A stretch of 64,000 bases of DNA, from positions 17,699,501 through 17,763,500 of the forward strand of contig NC_088099.1 of NCBI RefSeq assembly GCF_036370855.1. Direction: 5' to 3'. The DNA is from Dromaius novaehollandiae. Taxonomy: Eukaryota > Chordata > Aves > Casuariiformes > Dromaiidae. Made by a program: the position numbers and the translations under genes. Below are positions 34,564 through 48,899 of this stretch, in pieces. Each line of letters opens with the position of its first letter. The stretch's first letter is position 1. Below the pieces are notes generated by a model that worked only from the letters and a program-made list of their open reading frames with translations, did no database searches and was not told where the DNA came from.

Positions 34564-35785
34564 GACTGACTTGGTAACGGTTTATGTCTGCGGGTCAGAA
34601 ATGGACCTCTACCTCTTAAAACTTGATTTTAAGACTTGATTTTCAAATTTGTACATAAAAATATTGCCATTGTAGGCTGTAAAATGTGAATGGTGTTTAA
34701 CTGCACAGATGATTAAGCTAAACCCTTAGGGGCTCTGATAAGCTGATCCCAAGCGGCGATGTTTGTGTGTCTGCTGGGACCAACAAGGAGGCAGAAGAAA
34801 CACTGCTGGGAATATCTTAATCTGGGGAATCTTCCTGTGCTGGGCCTGCACTTTTGTAAGACTTGTAATATATGCTTGCGACTATTGCCCTCAAAAAAAA
34901 TTAAGCATGTGGGCGGTAAGAGCTGGTCCATCTGAGCTATCCTTAGTTAAAAACTTCTTAGAAGTCTTTGACTTAACTCAGTCTGTGGTCATTCTCGGTG
35001 CGAATCAGGGCCTCCCTTAGGCTGAGCTAACTTGCTTCAGCTGACTCTAGAGCCAGAAACATCTGGAGCCAGACCCTCACTTGGTTACAGATGTGTTTTA
35101 TCTTTGCACTTTCCCTGGGCTGTCAGGGCTAAGTTGGGCACTCTGCCCTCTTCTACCTGGGCAGAGGGAATCCTTTGCTGGCTGTTTTTTGCTTCGGGAG
35201 AAGTGCAGCAAGCCAGCCCTCACAAAGCAGGGCAGCGACTCCAGCTGCACTCAATGTTACAGCTACTGCAAGGATAATTTGGGTAGCATTCAAGGGTAGA
35301 GCAAATGTTATTTCCTATTGGTAACAGTGGGCAAACTCCAGACTCTTGCTTTTTAATGCTTTGAAACTGTACATGTGTATAATTGCCTTGAGTGCTATGG
35401 TTTGGAAAGCGTGTCATTAGTGACAAGCTGTGTTTATGTTCCTATGGAAATGGAATTATGTTGTTCTTGCTGTGCCTCATACATTTGAAACACGATGTTT
35501 TGGATGATAGTAAAACTATGTAAACTGCATAGTTCTGTACATCCCATGGGATGAGAACGTAAACTTTTATAAAACTCCCTTTGATGCTTAGATGACTCTT
35601 TTTAAGCATTTATGTTAAAATGGCATACTATGTATGTTGTACACTGAATCTTTTCTGAAGCACGGTTTCTTTTTCATATATTTGTTATTTAATACTGCTC
35701 CTGTCTAACAAATGATCTTAAGCAGATGATTTCCAGTTTGATACTGATATGGTCAAATGAATAAATCCAGCTCAGTGCCTTGAGG
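34564..35785 (+). other. MAP3K8: MAP3K8 3' UTR
   Basis: About 1.2 kb from the stop to the polyadenylation signal, with a single-exon appearance. It is AT-rich towards the end with an AU-rich stretch (TTATTTAAT near 35685-35695) of the kind that can shorten mRNA half-life. Confidence 0.7.
35760..35765 (+). terminator. MAP3K8: MAP3K8 polyadenylation signal AATAAA
   Basis: A canonical hexamer about 1.2 kb after the stop, followed by a GT-rich stretch (GGCGTGGTCAGTCTGT) suitable for CstF. The cut site should be near 35780-35790. Confidence 0.7.
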
Positions 35786-35799
35786 CGTGGTCAGTCTGT

Positions 35800-38700
35800 C
35801 CTTTAATCTTTGAGAACAGCGGGGTCTGCGACAGTATTCGTGCCAACCTCCCCTGTCATGGCCCAGGTACGTTATGTGCATCATTCCATGTTTTGGGAGC
35901 TGGGCGAAGGTCAGTGTTGACAGGTCTTCAGACTCAGGTCACAGATGATGAGTATTTCTGACAAAATCTCATTATCAGACCACAGGATTTCTGGGCTGCC
36001 TGACTGGTAGACTGTAGTCGGGTGTAACATGCAGCACTTCAGTTTTCATGTTGGTTGCTGTAAAAAGTCCTGGGAATACCCCCCTGCTCCAGTACTTAGT
36101 ACAAAATCCCTAGACCAGCTGTTTCGAGGCATGCAATGCAGGGCACACCTCTTCATGTTTATACTGGCTGTTGTGATCGGGATATTCAGGCATCAGATTT
36201 TCAGTGTAGGTGGTTTAAAGGAGAGATGGCATAATGATTTGGATACTCGCCTTTGCCTTGAGAGGTCTGGGTTCAATTTTCTGTTCTGCTGCTGCTGGGT
36301 TTTGGTCTTTAATGAGATTCATGGGATCAGTAGGAAGTGGCTTTTCCAATGACTTTGAATGGTGGTGGTTTTAAAAGTCTCTGCTCCCCAGTTTCCCTTC
36401 TATAAAATTAACATGTTTATCCCCATCAAACAGTGGCTAGATATTATGCAAATGCTTATCAAGTGCCTGAATACTACATCACTGAAATCAACGTAGGAAT
36501 TGTAAGCTGCTAGAGGGCTCTTACTGTTACCTGAAAAATGTTAAGATTTTTTTCTCATTTTTTTAATCCCTTCCTTCTCTCCCCCTGCCCAGCTAAATGA
36601 TTCATCACAGAAATCTGCAAATGGGGGCAGTCTCACTATTTAATATTCTCTCCTATTATATGGCTGTCACGTCTTAACGCTATGCAGGTAATAGCTGACC
36701 AGATAATTCAAAGTAATTCCAGCGTGCGTATTGCTGGATATGGGTGATAAGGTTTGAGGGAGTGAACCAATAGCTCTCTATAAGCACATCCACATGTGTA
36801 AGTAGTATGAGGCTGCATGATAAATATTGCTTCAAAGGATTGGTACACAATCAACAAATAGCTGTTCAGGCACACTAAACACCAGGTGTTACTACTGGCA
36901 TTGCGAACTTTCTAATAGCTGAGGACTATTTATTAGGTGAGCCCCAGGCAGCAGTTAAGCAGGGGTTTCTCTGTGGAACAATATTGGCTAGAGCACATCC
37001 TGCACTGGTTGCTGCCCGTGTTGTGTAGGTACACCTGTTTGTGCGGCTGCATGGGGAACGGCATCAGGAACTGGGTTAAAACCAGCCTGCAAAGGGGAGA
37101 GTTGTTTCTCTGGTCGGGTTGCTGGAGCAGCTGTGCAGATGGAGCAATTGAGGCTGGGGGAGTGCACAGAAGGGAAGGAAACGGGATGGCAGTAAAGCTC
37201 TGCCACTACAAGCACCAGTGTGAGGGCTGGCCTGCACTTAGTGCTGAGATTTTGCAGTGGTTGGTCTCTTTCTGTTAATTTCTTCTAGTGTGTAGTTTTA
37301 TTTTTACTAACTGTAGAGAAAATCTAAGAGGGAAGAGAAACCCAGTGCTCTTAGTTCTGTTTACGGATGAAAATGGATGACACAGCAGTGTGTTATCGCC
37401 TCCTGGGCTGGGTAGGTCTTGTCTTCAGATTGGCCTGAGACCCGGACCACTAGTGCTGTCCTCTACAGAGGGTCCTGCTGCAAGCTGCCACCGGAGCAGG
37501 TCAGGAGAGAGTGTTTTAAGACATGCTAAGCTCTTCCATCCTCTTAATGGAGGAAGATTGGTTTTAAGTCATGCCTTTGAGACACGTGGGGGGAGGAAAA
37601 CAAGTCAAAGCCCCTTTGCTCCCTGTTTCTTGTAGCCGCTGCTTCTTTGTCCCTCCCCTCCAACCCCCTGCTTTTCTTTTCCATGTTTCCTGTAGGAATC
37701 TAGTGTCTTGACTGCTTCTAAAATCAGGACCTTCTTTTCTAATCCCATAAAAATGTCAGTAGGCAAATACTGAAAGACCTGGAGGAGCCACTCAAAGAAG
37801 CTGAAATAAGGGTTTTCTGTTTGGGGGTTAGATGAGCTCTTAACCAGGATGGAGATTTGAGGAAAAATTGCAGTAGAAGTACAGGGAAGTCAGACAAGTG
37901 CTCCTCGTGTGCAGTGCTGGAGGGGATGGGGAGGCCCTTTACTGAGTACTACCCCCTTTCATTTTGATCTTGAAGAAACTGGCAGGTTGCTCTTCTGGCT
38001 AAATGACAGAAGCAAATATGCTCTTGGATAAAGGACAGTTGCATGTGTAAAAGAAACTCACACTTAGTAGTAGTTGGGAAGACCTAACTCAGGGGAAGCA
38101 AAGGATAGATTCAGAAGAACTGAGGCATCGCCTGGGACATTACATGGCTCCGTGCGTGACCGAAATTGAGAACATATGTATGACTGGACACAACTTCCCT
38201 CGGGTCTCTACTAGCTGCTTCTGAAGCAGGCCCAGAAACTATGAGCAAAGATTTTGCTTCCTATGGCTCATTTGCTTCCTGTGCTTCAGGAAGTAGGACT
38301 TTGCGTGTTCTCCATAAATAAACACCAAAGCACTACTTGGGGCCATAGCATTCATTTCTTTTCCTGGCCCAGTGAGGTCTATTTTTGAAACCACCACCAG
38401 CTGAAGCTAATCATTTGGGCAATGGGAAAACTAATCCTTCACAAATCCTGCATGCTGGCCAAGCTCAGGACTCAGCACCACCTGAGAAATCCAGTCGGAC
38501 CTTGGGAGCGGCTCATTATCCATTATACAGTGGGCGCTAATACTGCTGCAGGCTGTGCACAAGAAGTAGTGCCCAGCTGACTGATACTGGGGCATGGTGA
38601 CTCACCAGGGGAGGAAATGAGCCAAGGAGCCACCACAGCTCCAGCCCCGTGCCAGGGGCTGCGCCGTGAGCCTTTGCTGACCTGCTATCTTCTCTGACCT

Positions 38701-41700
38701 CTGAGTCAGAAGCCTGTGCTTGATGACCAGAGGGGTGGCACAGGCATGTTGTTAGCTCGGCCAGTATTTGGAAGCAAGTAGCTTAGTTTTGAGAGGGACT
38801 GCCAGCTCTGGGGAGGAGAGGCGTGGATGATCCAATGTGAGGTATGGAAGAGAGAATGTCCATATGTATTTGATCTCCATCAAAACCATCATGCAATAGC
38901 AGTGTCATGGTCACCCATAAATATGGTCTCGAATAGGGACCTTGTTTGAGTCCCAGACCTCCTGTATAAAGCACATGCCATAGCTCAGCACAGCTGAAGA
39001 TCAGTTACAGGTAGAAATGAGAGATGGAACAGGGAGAAACTTCAAGATGTGTGTGCACAATCTGAAAGAAGAGGCGGTGGCAGCAAGGTGTCTATTAAAC
39101 TTCCTTTTGAATTGAAATGACCTGGAGTCAGAGAGCAACCTGAGGTTTTTCCAGCCTGATAGTGGTATAAAAAGGAGTGTGCTCTCCAGCCCATGGTAGC
39201 CAGAGAGTGTCACTGGACAGGGAGGAGGCCTGTAGTACTGATATCAAAGACCAATATCCTTCCTCTTTAACTCTCACTTCCAGTAAGCCAAGATCAACGT
39301 TTCTTTTCCCCCCCAAAAAAAGAAAAAACCGGCTTGCACAAAGAGGAAGTCTTTAAAACTGGTGTCTGAATTCTCAGCATAGATCTTTTCCCTTTGTCAT
39401 TTATTCTTTCACCCATCCAAACTGCAGGAGGGAAGGAACTGCTGTATACAATACTGATCTATGTAAGCTCATTGCAGAACTAGCTCTGAACAAGCCTGTT
39501 TCTGTAAAACATGGTCATTGTGGACACAACTAGGAGAGCCTTTATTCGCTGGTGGCATAAAGATCCCTTCTAGTCATCGAGCTGTTATGCCTTACTTTTT
39601 TTGCATAACAATAATAGTTATTACATGTCTCCATTATTTAATCTGTTCCCCTCATCTGTGCCTGACGGCCGAAGCCTGTTTGGTCTGCTGCTACTGGAGA
39701 ACACGTAATATTTCCAAGCTGGCTTGGAAATTACGAAGTCCCCATTACCAGTCCCAGCTGCCCTTCCCTCTCTGCAGTGTTTCCTCTCCCTTTGCAGTCC
39801 CAGCCAGCCACCAGTCCCTTGCTAGTCACAGCTTGTGCCAGTGCACCCCGAGGATGGCTGGGCTTCTCTCTGGCACCAATGCAAAGGGATGTCAGAGAAG
39901 GCTCCTTGAGGACATATGTTTGTACAAATGAGAAGGAACATGGTTCTCCCTCAAGCGTCTTTACAACAGGATTCCTTTCTGCCTTCACAGCCAAGGCCTT
40001 TCGTAAGGGGTCTGCAGCCACCCAAGCAAATGCTTTTTGTTGGGGACCATCACTAATAACCATGTGAGGCAGCAGCAGTGGGCACAAGGACCACTAGTGA
40101 CAAAGCAGCTGTGCCTCTGTGCTGGGCCACCAGCCACTCCAAAGTGACTTGGTCATCACTAGTCCTTCAGCCAAGACCCCTCCTGTGCCATCCTGGTGGC
40201 CTGGGTTTGCACAGGCCCCTGCTGTGCTCTCGGCATACAGAGCAGGTGACACGGGGCACCAGGGATGCCAGCGGAAGCTCCCGGTTAGGGATGTATCTGA
40301 AAAATAGCCTGGAAAACCTTACATATTTATATGTGATTTAACCAAGGCCCTGCATTTTTCAGGGTGACCTGCTGTGGCAGGGTATACTGTTTCAGAGCAG
40401 CCAGCAAACACATGTTAAATCCATGTGTTCACCACTGGTGTTGCTACCAGAGTGACTCTTCAGGCTCCAGTACTGATAACAGCTATACTCAGGAGTAAAT
40501 GATTTTGAATGAACAGAAAACCAGCTTTCACCATCTCATGCACAATTAGCCAAATGCTATTTTCATATATACACTGGATTATTTTCAGGGAAAATTGAAC
40601 CATTTTCTACTAAAAAAAAGATCTTTTCAAGCAAACAAAGAGTACCTTTTGAAGTTAAGTTGGCTATTCCACAGAAATATGAAAACATCTTTGGCCACAA
40701 CACGTCAATAATTCATCTCGCCAAAATAGCAACATTTCAGCATGTATTCATTTCAGTGACCTAAATGACGACAAAAATGTTCAGGAAATTCTGACTCCCT
40801 TTCCCAGTTTTATGCAATAGACATATCTACTACCCCAGTTAGGTTATATTTTTCAGCTTTGTGGCACGACTCTGTTATTGACTGCAGCATCTTCTCTTAG
40901 CCTTCCCTTTAACGCAAAAGAATAAGAAGTAAGAAATGACATGGAAGGAGGAGATCTTGAGGTGTGTCTCTTAGCATGCACAGCTTAAAGAGAGGTGTGG
41001 TATTTCCTCCTGCATCCCATTAAATCTGTAAATGGGGCTAGAAACATTCCTCCTTCCCTGATGAGTGTGGGGTGACTTCCAGTGCTGATGGCTCAGCCGA
41101 AGGCTCAGGTTGCACAGTCTGACATCTGACGGCAGAAGTAGCTGCATGTGCCCGGCCCGGCCACCTGCTAGCAAGCTTCGCTGCGTGCAGCATGTTCTGA
41201 ATCGCAAAAGGACAGAACGTGCCATGCAACAAACCCCTCATTAAGCAGGTCATGGGCAAGAGCTACATTTTATGCGCACCTCCAGACTTCACAGGCAATA
41301 GGGAGAAGCTGGCTTTTTAATTTATTTGAGAAGCCTGACATGTTCGTAAAGTCAGCCATGACACTCAGGAGATAAAATGGGAACAGTATGAAGGCATACT
41401 GGAGATGATGAAAATTCATCTCTTCAGCTAATTGGTGGAAAGACGAAAACTTTGGGTTTAGACAAGGAAATGTTATGCTTATTGCAAACTTCAGTCCATT
41501 CCAGCTGCTGTTAGCTGGAATTTTTCTTCTCTCAGATGTTCACCTTTTATGTGCTAAGCCATTATATTTCAGTTGATATTACTCTTCTAAATTTTGCAAT
41601 ACTGATATTTACAGTACTTCATTTATTATAGTGTTTGTTTAAACAGAAAGAGTCTTATTTGTATTTAGGAAGTGGTTTTAGTGAACTGGAGAGTGCTGCT

Positions 41701-44510
41701 TTGTGAAAAGGCATCACAGCAGAGTCAAGCAGCCCACAATTAATGCCAGAAACCTTGAAGACAGATCAACTTCTCAGAAATGTTATTATTGGTATTTTAT
41801 TTGCAAATGTTGTCACAGACAATATCACCTCTGCCCTGAATGATTATGAAATGAGGCAAAGGTTAGACACCAAAGAAACATGTCCATCTATTAAACGTTG
41901 GACTGCTCACAATGACTCATCTTTTGTAATATTCTCTCCTGGGTCCTTCTCTCACAAGAACTATTCTGCAACATTGTGATTATTAAGCTGAAGTCACATA
42001 CTCTTAGTGACAAAGCAGTTTCAGAACAGAGTTTTTAAAATATGAGCAATAAACCAAGTGCATAAGATTGCGTGCACAATTTCTAATCTAATTTATAAGG
42101 TCAGGTGCCTTAAGTATGCAAATTGGTACTTCAAGAGATACAGGTACTTATTTTAAAACTTGAGTGGGAAAGGCCAGGAACAACCTGACCTACCTTTGCA
42201 GTTGGCCCCGCTTTCAGCATAGGTTGGACTAGAGACTCCGCATGGTCTCCGATAACCTGAATTTTTTTATGCTTCCCTCCTGGGTATTTCTGAGGGAACA
42301 CTGCTAGCAGCCAGGCAAGTGCTGCAGGGGCTGCAGGCAGCTGGGGAAACGCTGAGCTACCCTGCACACCATTCCCCACTGACCCATGTTTCATATGCAA
42401 AGCAGAGCCTGGTGCTGACGGCAAGGACACTAAAGGGTAGCCTCATCCAAAAGCCATCATGGAGCTTTTCTCTCTTCAGCTTCCATCTGCTCCTCACATC
42501 TGGCTGGCTTCCGAAATGAAGTCCTCCTCCACTTGCTTACTTAACCTCACTTACCAAATGATCACTTCTCCTTGCAAGGTCTCAGGAATGGTTTTTATCA
42601 TCTCCATCTCACTGTGGTACAGTATCTTTTACTCCCTGGCCCTGCCAGCTCTCCCCAGCTGTTCCTTATGCTTGTGGGGGGCTACAGGAAGAAAATTGTT
42701 TCCCCTGGTCAGACCTCTTATGACATGCTGCTGCACAGGGATGTGCATGACATGAGGCACATGCCTGCTGGCTCAGTGGCACTGCCTCCTTGTCTCCCAC
42801 TGCTGCTCTGCGGGCTCAGTTGTCTTCTGCCTCTTCTCCTTAAGGTCACTGGGAGAGAGAATATCAAATTTAGTGCCTGTCTTGAGCAGAGCAGTCCACC
42901 TAAACACTAGCATTAGCACCTCCTCTCTTCTGCCAGCACTTATAAGGGCAAGTTTTGTCTGGAGAGGAACCAAGCTGGAAGCCTGGAAGGGTACAAGCCT
43001 GTAGTATAAGATGAGACTTCTCAAACTTAAATTGTCACCAAAATGTGCTGAAGAGGGGACATGGTTAGAGAGTGGGAGTAACCTGAGCCAGTCCACTGGC
43101 AGTGCTGGAGGCTGGCTCAGGTAACAAGTACTTTGGGGAAGGACGATTTTTGTGACAGTGGGTCCTGTGCTACGCATGACTGGTGGTGAGTAGTCACCAC
43201 ATCCAGCAAGTCTCTGGCTGGAGCACCAATTTATTACTGTAACACAGGGCAGAAGGATTAAAGATTATTTCCACTTTCCCAGCAGTGTCAGTGCCTCCAC
43301 CTCATCTCCTCTCAGGACATGAGGCAGTAAATCCAAAGCCTTTCCACTGCCAGCTTGTGAGTCAAAGCCATAGGGTGATGTGTCTACTGAAAGGGCAGTA
43401 GGGGAGACAGAAGCTGGCTGGAGACATGCAACATAGTCCAACCCTGCTGGTCTGGCTCATGCACTTATCCATAACATGCACGCAGGTTTCTCTTTTGTTC
43501 AGACTAAGTCTCTTACATGCCTTCATCTAGCATACACCTGCCTTTTTGCAGGACACTAGCTAGCAGGTCACGCTGTGTCTGGCTGAGCTGGCTCGTATCT
43601 GGACCTAAATCCCTCCTTTCTGCTCAGCAAATGAATAGCTAGAGACTGGCTCCTGCCCAGTCTGCTTGGGTCACTCGCAGCTCACACAGGGCCTAGGACA
43701 CTCTCAGCTTTGCTGGGCTAGTGGTTTCACGCACCTTGCCATATGTCCTCCCAACTCCCATGCAATCTGCAGGAGCTGTCAACATAGCAAAAAGGAAAGC
43801 TGCTTGCATTCAGTGACCTCCTCTTTCACAAGGCACTGGTTCCCAGTGCCGCTCCATGGACTGTATGGGCATTGTACCAGGAACAGGATACCTCAGTGCG
43901 TGTGTCCCAGTTTGTAATTGGTTTCTCAGCCATGTGCTCTGGAGGGTTCAGCTTATTTCCTTACTGTCAAGAGCCAAACACAATATAATGTTTATTTATG
44001 TGTGCTTGAACTGTGTCTCACTTTTCACAGGGTGTGGGAAGGAAAGGCTCATGTCCAGAGAGCAGCGTGTCCTGAATGCTGTCTGCTAGATCATGCTGTC
44101 CCATGCAAGGCAACACCAGCAGCCCTGCTCAGTCCCAGAGCAGAGCGCCATGGCGGCCACAGGGACCGCTGCCCTTTGGCATGCTGCCCCATTGCCTGGT
44201 TCTGGTGGCCCTAGCTGGGTGGAAGAGCCCTGGGCCATCGCTGTGGGTAGCACTGCTCTTTGGCACTGGAGGCAGGTCAGGCACTTTCACAGCCCAGCAA
44301 GCAACAGTACACTCTGGCTTGTGCCTTTCTTCACCTGTGGTTCCCCCGACCCCTTGAGGTGTTTTCCACAGCAGCGTCTGTGGAGTCCCTGCGGGGCCGC
44401 AGGAGATGCTCTGGTTACCAGACACCACTGCAGACCTGCCGACTGTACTCGGAGAGGACAGCTCCAGTGTGGGGCAAAAGGAACAGAGCAAAAGGGTGAG
44501 ATAGAGAGAG
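35800..44510. other. Intergenic stretch without recognisable genes
   Basis: Both strands were read for splice-flanked frames and known families. Only the SINE remnant at 36222 is supported. Open frames here (for example 36937-37278, 39518-39931, 39731-40087, 42773-43177) lack family resemblance and splice structure. Confidence 0.65.
36222..36490 (+). repeat. MIR/CORE-SINE-like remnant
   Basis: The head looks tRNA-derived (GATGGCATAATGATTTGGA, then GGGTTCAATTTTC as a B box). The core has CCAGTTTCCCTTCTATAAAA, close to the MIR text for its CAGTTTCC-TCTGTAAAA segment. The tail ends near AAATGCTTATCAAGTGCCTG. Orientation is plus. Confidence 0.6.
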
Positions 44511-44514
44511 GAAA

Positions 44515-44620
44515 TGGTTCAGAAACCTTAAAACTGGAAGGGATGATTATAATCTTGTCTAATTTTTTGCATAACACAAGCTAAGGGACTTCTTGCAGAA
44601 ACTCCCCCAGCTCTTCTTCC
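44515..44620 (-). repeat. CR1 LINE 3'-end fragment
   Basis: ACTGGAAGGGATGATTATAATC then CTTGTCTAATTTTTTGC and ATAACACAAGC match the antisense text of an old CR1 type known from turtles, crocodiles and birds (GGAAGGGACCATTATGATC..., CTGCATAACACAGGC). The element therefore points to the minus strand. Confidence 0.6.
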
Positions 44621-44854
44621 CTGCCATGCTCCCTACAGCAGGAGGTAAAGAAAAATGGTGGATAAAATACTTCAGAAATGCAAGACCTGAATGGCATGGT
44701 TACTTCACACAAACTGCAAAAACTGGTTTCACAGGTGTCAGTTACAGGAACTTCTGCTCAAAGTCCTCAGAGAAGCCTTGGATGGGAGCAGAGGGGCACA
44801 GCCGCTGAGGAGAGCACAGACTCTCCTGCACTGTGTGGAAGCGTTCCAGCATAC

Positions 44855-45300
44855 CCAAGCTGTAGCTATCTGGGTCACAAGGACATAGAAACGCCCATCT
44901 GTGTCAGACCAACTGGCCACCTAGCCCACTCCGCTGTGTCCGACAGTGGCAACAAAAAAATGCTATTTAGGGAGAACATGCAAGCCTGCTGCTGTTCAGG
45001 ATGCATCCCCCACTACCTCCCCTGCATCCACAGTCATTGGCCCAGGGACCTTAGAAGCTGTATCCCAGCCTATTCCTCCATAGTATCTGTCAAATCTCTT
45101 CTTGAGCCTGCTGCTTTCCACCAGCACAACCTCCTCTGGCAAAGCAGATTCCAGGGAGCCACTCCCTGGTAAGTAAAACAGTACTCTTTTTTCTCTGTTT
45201 TAAACAGATCTGCTAGTTGCAGTGAGTGCTATTAGTTCCAATATTGCAGCATTTAGTGAATAACAATCCTTCATTCACTTCACTCATCATCTTCACGATT
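44855..45300 (-). repeat. CR1 LINE 3'-part remnant
   Basis: In antisense orientation it keeps GTCAGACCAACTGGCCACC, TAGCCCACTCCGCTGTG, CCGACAGTGGC, ACAACCTCCTCTGGCAAAG and TTTCTCTGTTTTAAACAG. These come in the same order as in an old amniote CR1 consensus as I remember it. It probably belongs with the piece at 44515. Confidence 0.6.
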
Positions 45301-46019
45301 TAGTGACTACCCATCAGCTCCATTCTTCACCACCTCCTCCGCAGACTGCAGAGCCCCTGGTCTGTGCTGTTTGCCCCCAGGCATCCACTCGTGCCCCGTG
45401 GGTTTCGGTCGCCCTCCTGTGGGCCGTGGCTGCAGGTCTCCCGCAGTGGGTACCAACCTACAACTGTGGCACATGGGTGGGCGCATGGCTGGGGCTCCTC
45501 ACCTGATGCCTTTTGAGTCACAGCTGGGTACAGTTCCCTGGTATGATGTGGCCGGTATTCCCCTGCTGCCCTCCCGTGCTGTGAGTCATCTGCCGGGGCA
45601 CCACGCGCTCCTCCGGTGCCGCATCTGTGTGTACACGAAAGGCAGGGGAAGGCAGCGTGACCTGGGGTAGATCTTGCTTTCATTTTACACCCCTCTTGGC
45701 AACTTTCTCAGAAAAGCATGTCTCAGGTTAATGTTTCTCATGCACGGGAGCAGTAAAGAAATGAGTTGGCATTGGTGAAAGTTTACTTTAAAAAGCACTT
45801 TTAGACAGTACCTGATTGCAGAGAAAAAGTCTTTTTTCTGTTACATTTTCAGGTGCCGTTCTGTACTTTGGTAAGTTTGAGCTGGTTTTATTTTAAACCC
45901 TTCTTGGTTGGGGATTTCCTGAGAGCTTAAAGGAGGAAGGTGTCCGGAGCCAGATCCTAAAAAGGACTTAGGAACTGAAGTCTAGCACCTGATCAGCTGA
46001 TGCCAAGTCTTGATCATGT

Positions 46020-46052
46020 CTACAGGCTCTTTATTTTATTTTATTTTTTTAC
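46020..46052. repeat. (TTTTA)n simple repeat
   Basis: Short T-rich microsatellite with TTTTA steps. Confidence 0.8.
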
Positions 46053-47879
46053 TTTATGCCCAGTCTTCTATGGAAACTGGAGGAAAACTAGAACTAAGGA
46101 GGAACTGAGAGAATGTAGTAAAAATACTGGCAGGGAAAAAGTCAGCACAATCCTACTAGTTTTTGCAATATCTCAGGCATTGCTGCATCATGCAGCAGGC
46201 TATGAAAAAAAAAGAGGAAGAGTTCCTGTGGTAAGTTCTTTCTCCACTTCATTTAACCCATATTTTGCTGTTTGTTTTGATGTCCTTTGACTAATTCGTC
46301 TTGCTCCATGACAACTCTCACTTTCCCCTTACACTGTGAGACTTCCAAGACATGACTTTGGCTGCTCAGTCCCTTTTCCCAACCTTTGTAGGCTCCCTGT
46401 TTATGCCTAAAACCCTTACTCAGATACTTAGTCATCCCATTAGGGATGGAGCCTTTCTATACTTTCTTCTTACTCTAGAGGAGCACTTTTTCAAACAGCT
46501 TCTGCACCTTCAGCTTGGGAGAGGTTTGGATAATGTATAGCCCCTACGCTAGTCACCAGTCAACACTGAGACCTGGATAGGGAACCATCCTGGCTGCCTG
46601 CAACCATTCCCTGTGGCTCCTGTTACCACAGGCTCTCTGTTTTTTTTCTCCCCAGTGTGACCTCTATGCATCTGCTGTGCCCATCAGACATGCGACGGCT
46701 GCCCATCTGGACACCTGGAAGATGTGGGCAAACATGCTGCAGTCATATGATGGGCACACATCAGCTTATGGAGTGGGGAGGGACTGCACACACTAGTCCT
46801 GCATGTTGGCTCAAGAGGAAAAAAACCTGTTGACCACCTCCTCCGCAAATAGCTGGGCCACTGCTGGTAGGGCCTTTCTCACCTATTCAGTAATGCAGAA
46901 ACTATAAAGTCCTCCTCTGCCCCAGAGCTGTCTTTATCGCCCCCCCTCTTGAGAAATTTATAACAGATTCTTAAAACTGCCTGGCTACCACTCCTTTAAA
47001 AAAAATTCAAAAAATTGATTTTACACAGATCAAAATTGTTTTCTTTCCCATTTCCAAAATGAAGAATGCTGTTCCATAACCTCTCCTGTTATTATTGTCT
47101 TTCCTGCTCTCTATATACCTATAGCACTTGAATGACCTTCTCCCTGCTGTTTTCTCTGTACTAGATGATTTTGTATCTTTCACTGGAAGTTCAAGATCCT
47201 CCATTTTACTACCTAAGCTTTGCATCTATGTACAATCCTCTTATATTTTTGTTTTGTTTTTTCTTTCTGTCTGACATCACTGTATTTTTTAGTGGAAACA
47301 GACATAGTCCCATCAGTTACTGTGATGTTTCCTTAATAACTGTCCTTATCAGTATGACTACTTCCTTTCTCCTTGATGCACATTCTTTTATCTTCTGGAG
47401 TTCTTTTATCTCCTACTGTATCTTATTTTTCTCTTCCTTTCTAGCAAGACCAGGCACAACAGATACAATTTTTTTCAGCTGTTGAAACTTAGACTTGAAC
47501 AGGGAATTGTCCTGATGGTAGGTTGTGGGCTTCCAGAACATCTCCCTGCCCAGAACTAAGTTTCAAAGTTTACCCTTTTTTTTAGCTGAAGTATCACCTA
47601 GTATCAGCTGGACAAGATCCAGCACCCAAAGAATAGTTTTTCAGGTACATAGGTTTCATTCTGTGAATGCCTCCCTAAGATCTCACATCCCCCAGATGTC
47701 CATATAGCTCAAAACCTTGAAATCTGTTTATCTATCTTCAATGTGCAGCCAGAACTTTGCCCTCCTTCTCTGGGGCCAGAAAACTTGACTGGACATTATC
47801 TAAAATGTCTCTTCTTTAAGCATCTTCCCTAGCTTGCTGTAGTTGTGTTGACCTATTCCAGGATGAATTGGTCACAGTT

Positions 47880-47912
47880 AATTGGTATTATCATAATTGG
47901 TATTATCATAAA
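47880..47912. repeat. Tandem duplication, 15-bp unit
   Basis: ATTGGTATTATCATA occurs twice in a row. Confidence 0.85.
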
Positions 47913-48899
47913 GAAAAATCCATAGGCTTTCATTGCTTCCACATGATTTTTTCAGCCTTGAGTCCACACTGTGTGTCATTGCTCTTGGCAAACGTCTTTG
48001 CTGTTCAGATAAATCCATCACTCTCCCAAGCAGGAAGTGTTCAGGTATGTAAGCAGGTCTGGATCTCATTTCTCTGTCCTGACCAGACTGAATTTCTCTC
48101 AGAGCTCTTCATTCAACTTTGGCTTCTGGGTCCAGGTCATTTTCATTGCACTGTAACGCTGAACAACGAATATGGATCAAAGTCAACAACAGAAATCAGT
48201 ATGTTCCTCTTGTTTTTTACTCCAACATTTCTAATGATACCTGAGTGAATCTGAAGAAAACAATGGCCATAGCAAAGCCTTGTGTTCCCCACTGTGTCCT
48301 TGGCCCATGGTAGGAGGGCAGCCAGCAAAGAAGAGTGAACTGCTGAAGTATGCTGGGCCTTAGCCTGAAAGGACTTAGGCTTCATTGGCAAGTCTGACAT
48401 TGGCTAACACCAAATCTGTATAAAAGAGTGACTGTGAGAAGGAGCCAGTTACTATTTATATCAAAATATGGTCATTTGCTGAAGGAAAATTTGTAGAAAT
48501 ATTAGCTACTTAAGGAAACAGGGTATGTGTTCTATCCCAGAAATAGAGCATAAGCTTGGGCAAGGAATGTAAGGTCCAGTATTCAGAAAAGCTTTTGCTC
48601 CTCAGTTCCTACTTTAGTGGAATAAAAGTTATCAGTTATTTTGAGACCTCCAGACAGGAATTCCTGCTGAATAGCGAAACATTATTACTCACAAACTTTT
48701 TCTGCTAGGCAAAAGTGGAACTGAACTGTGGATGTTGTTACCTAATGGGTAATTCAGAGGGAGGAGAAAGTATGCGGCTAGTTCACAGGGACAGGCAAGC
48801 GTCAGATTTGGTTTTCTGTTAGCTAAGCACACACTAACTTACCTCATAATGCCCCTATTTTGTTTCTAAAACCTGGTTCTGGCTGAGCCTAAATTGTCC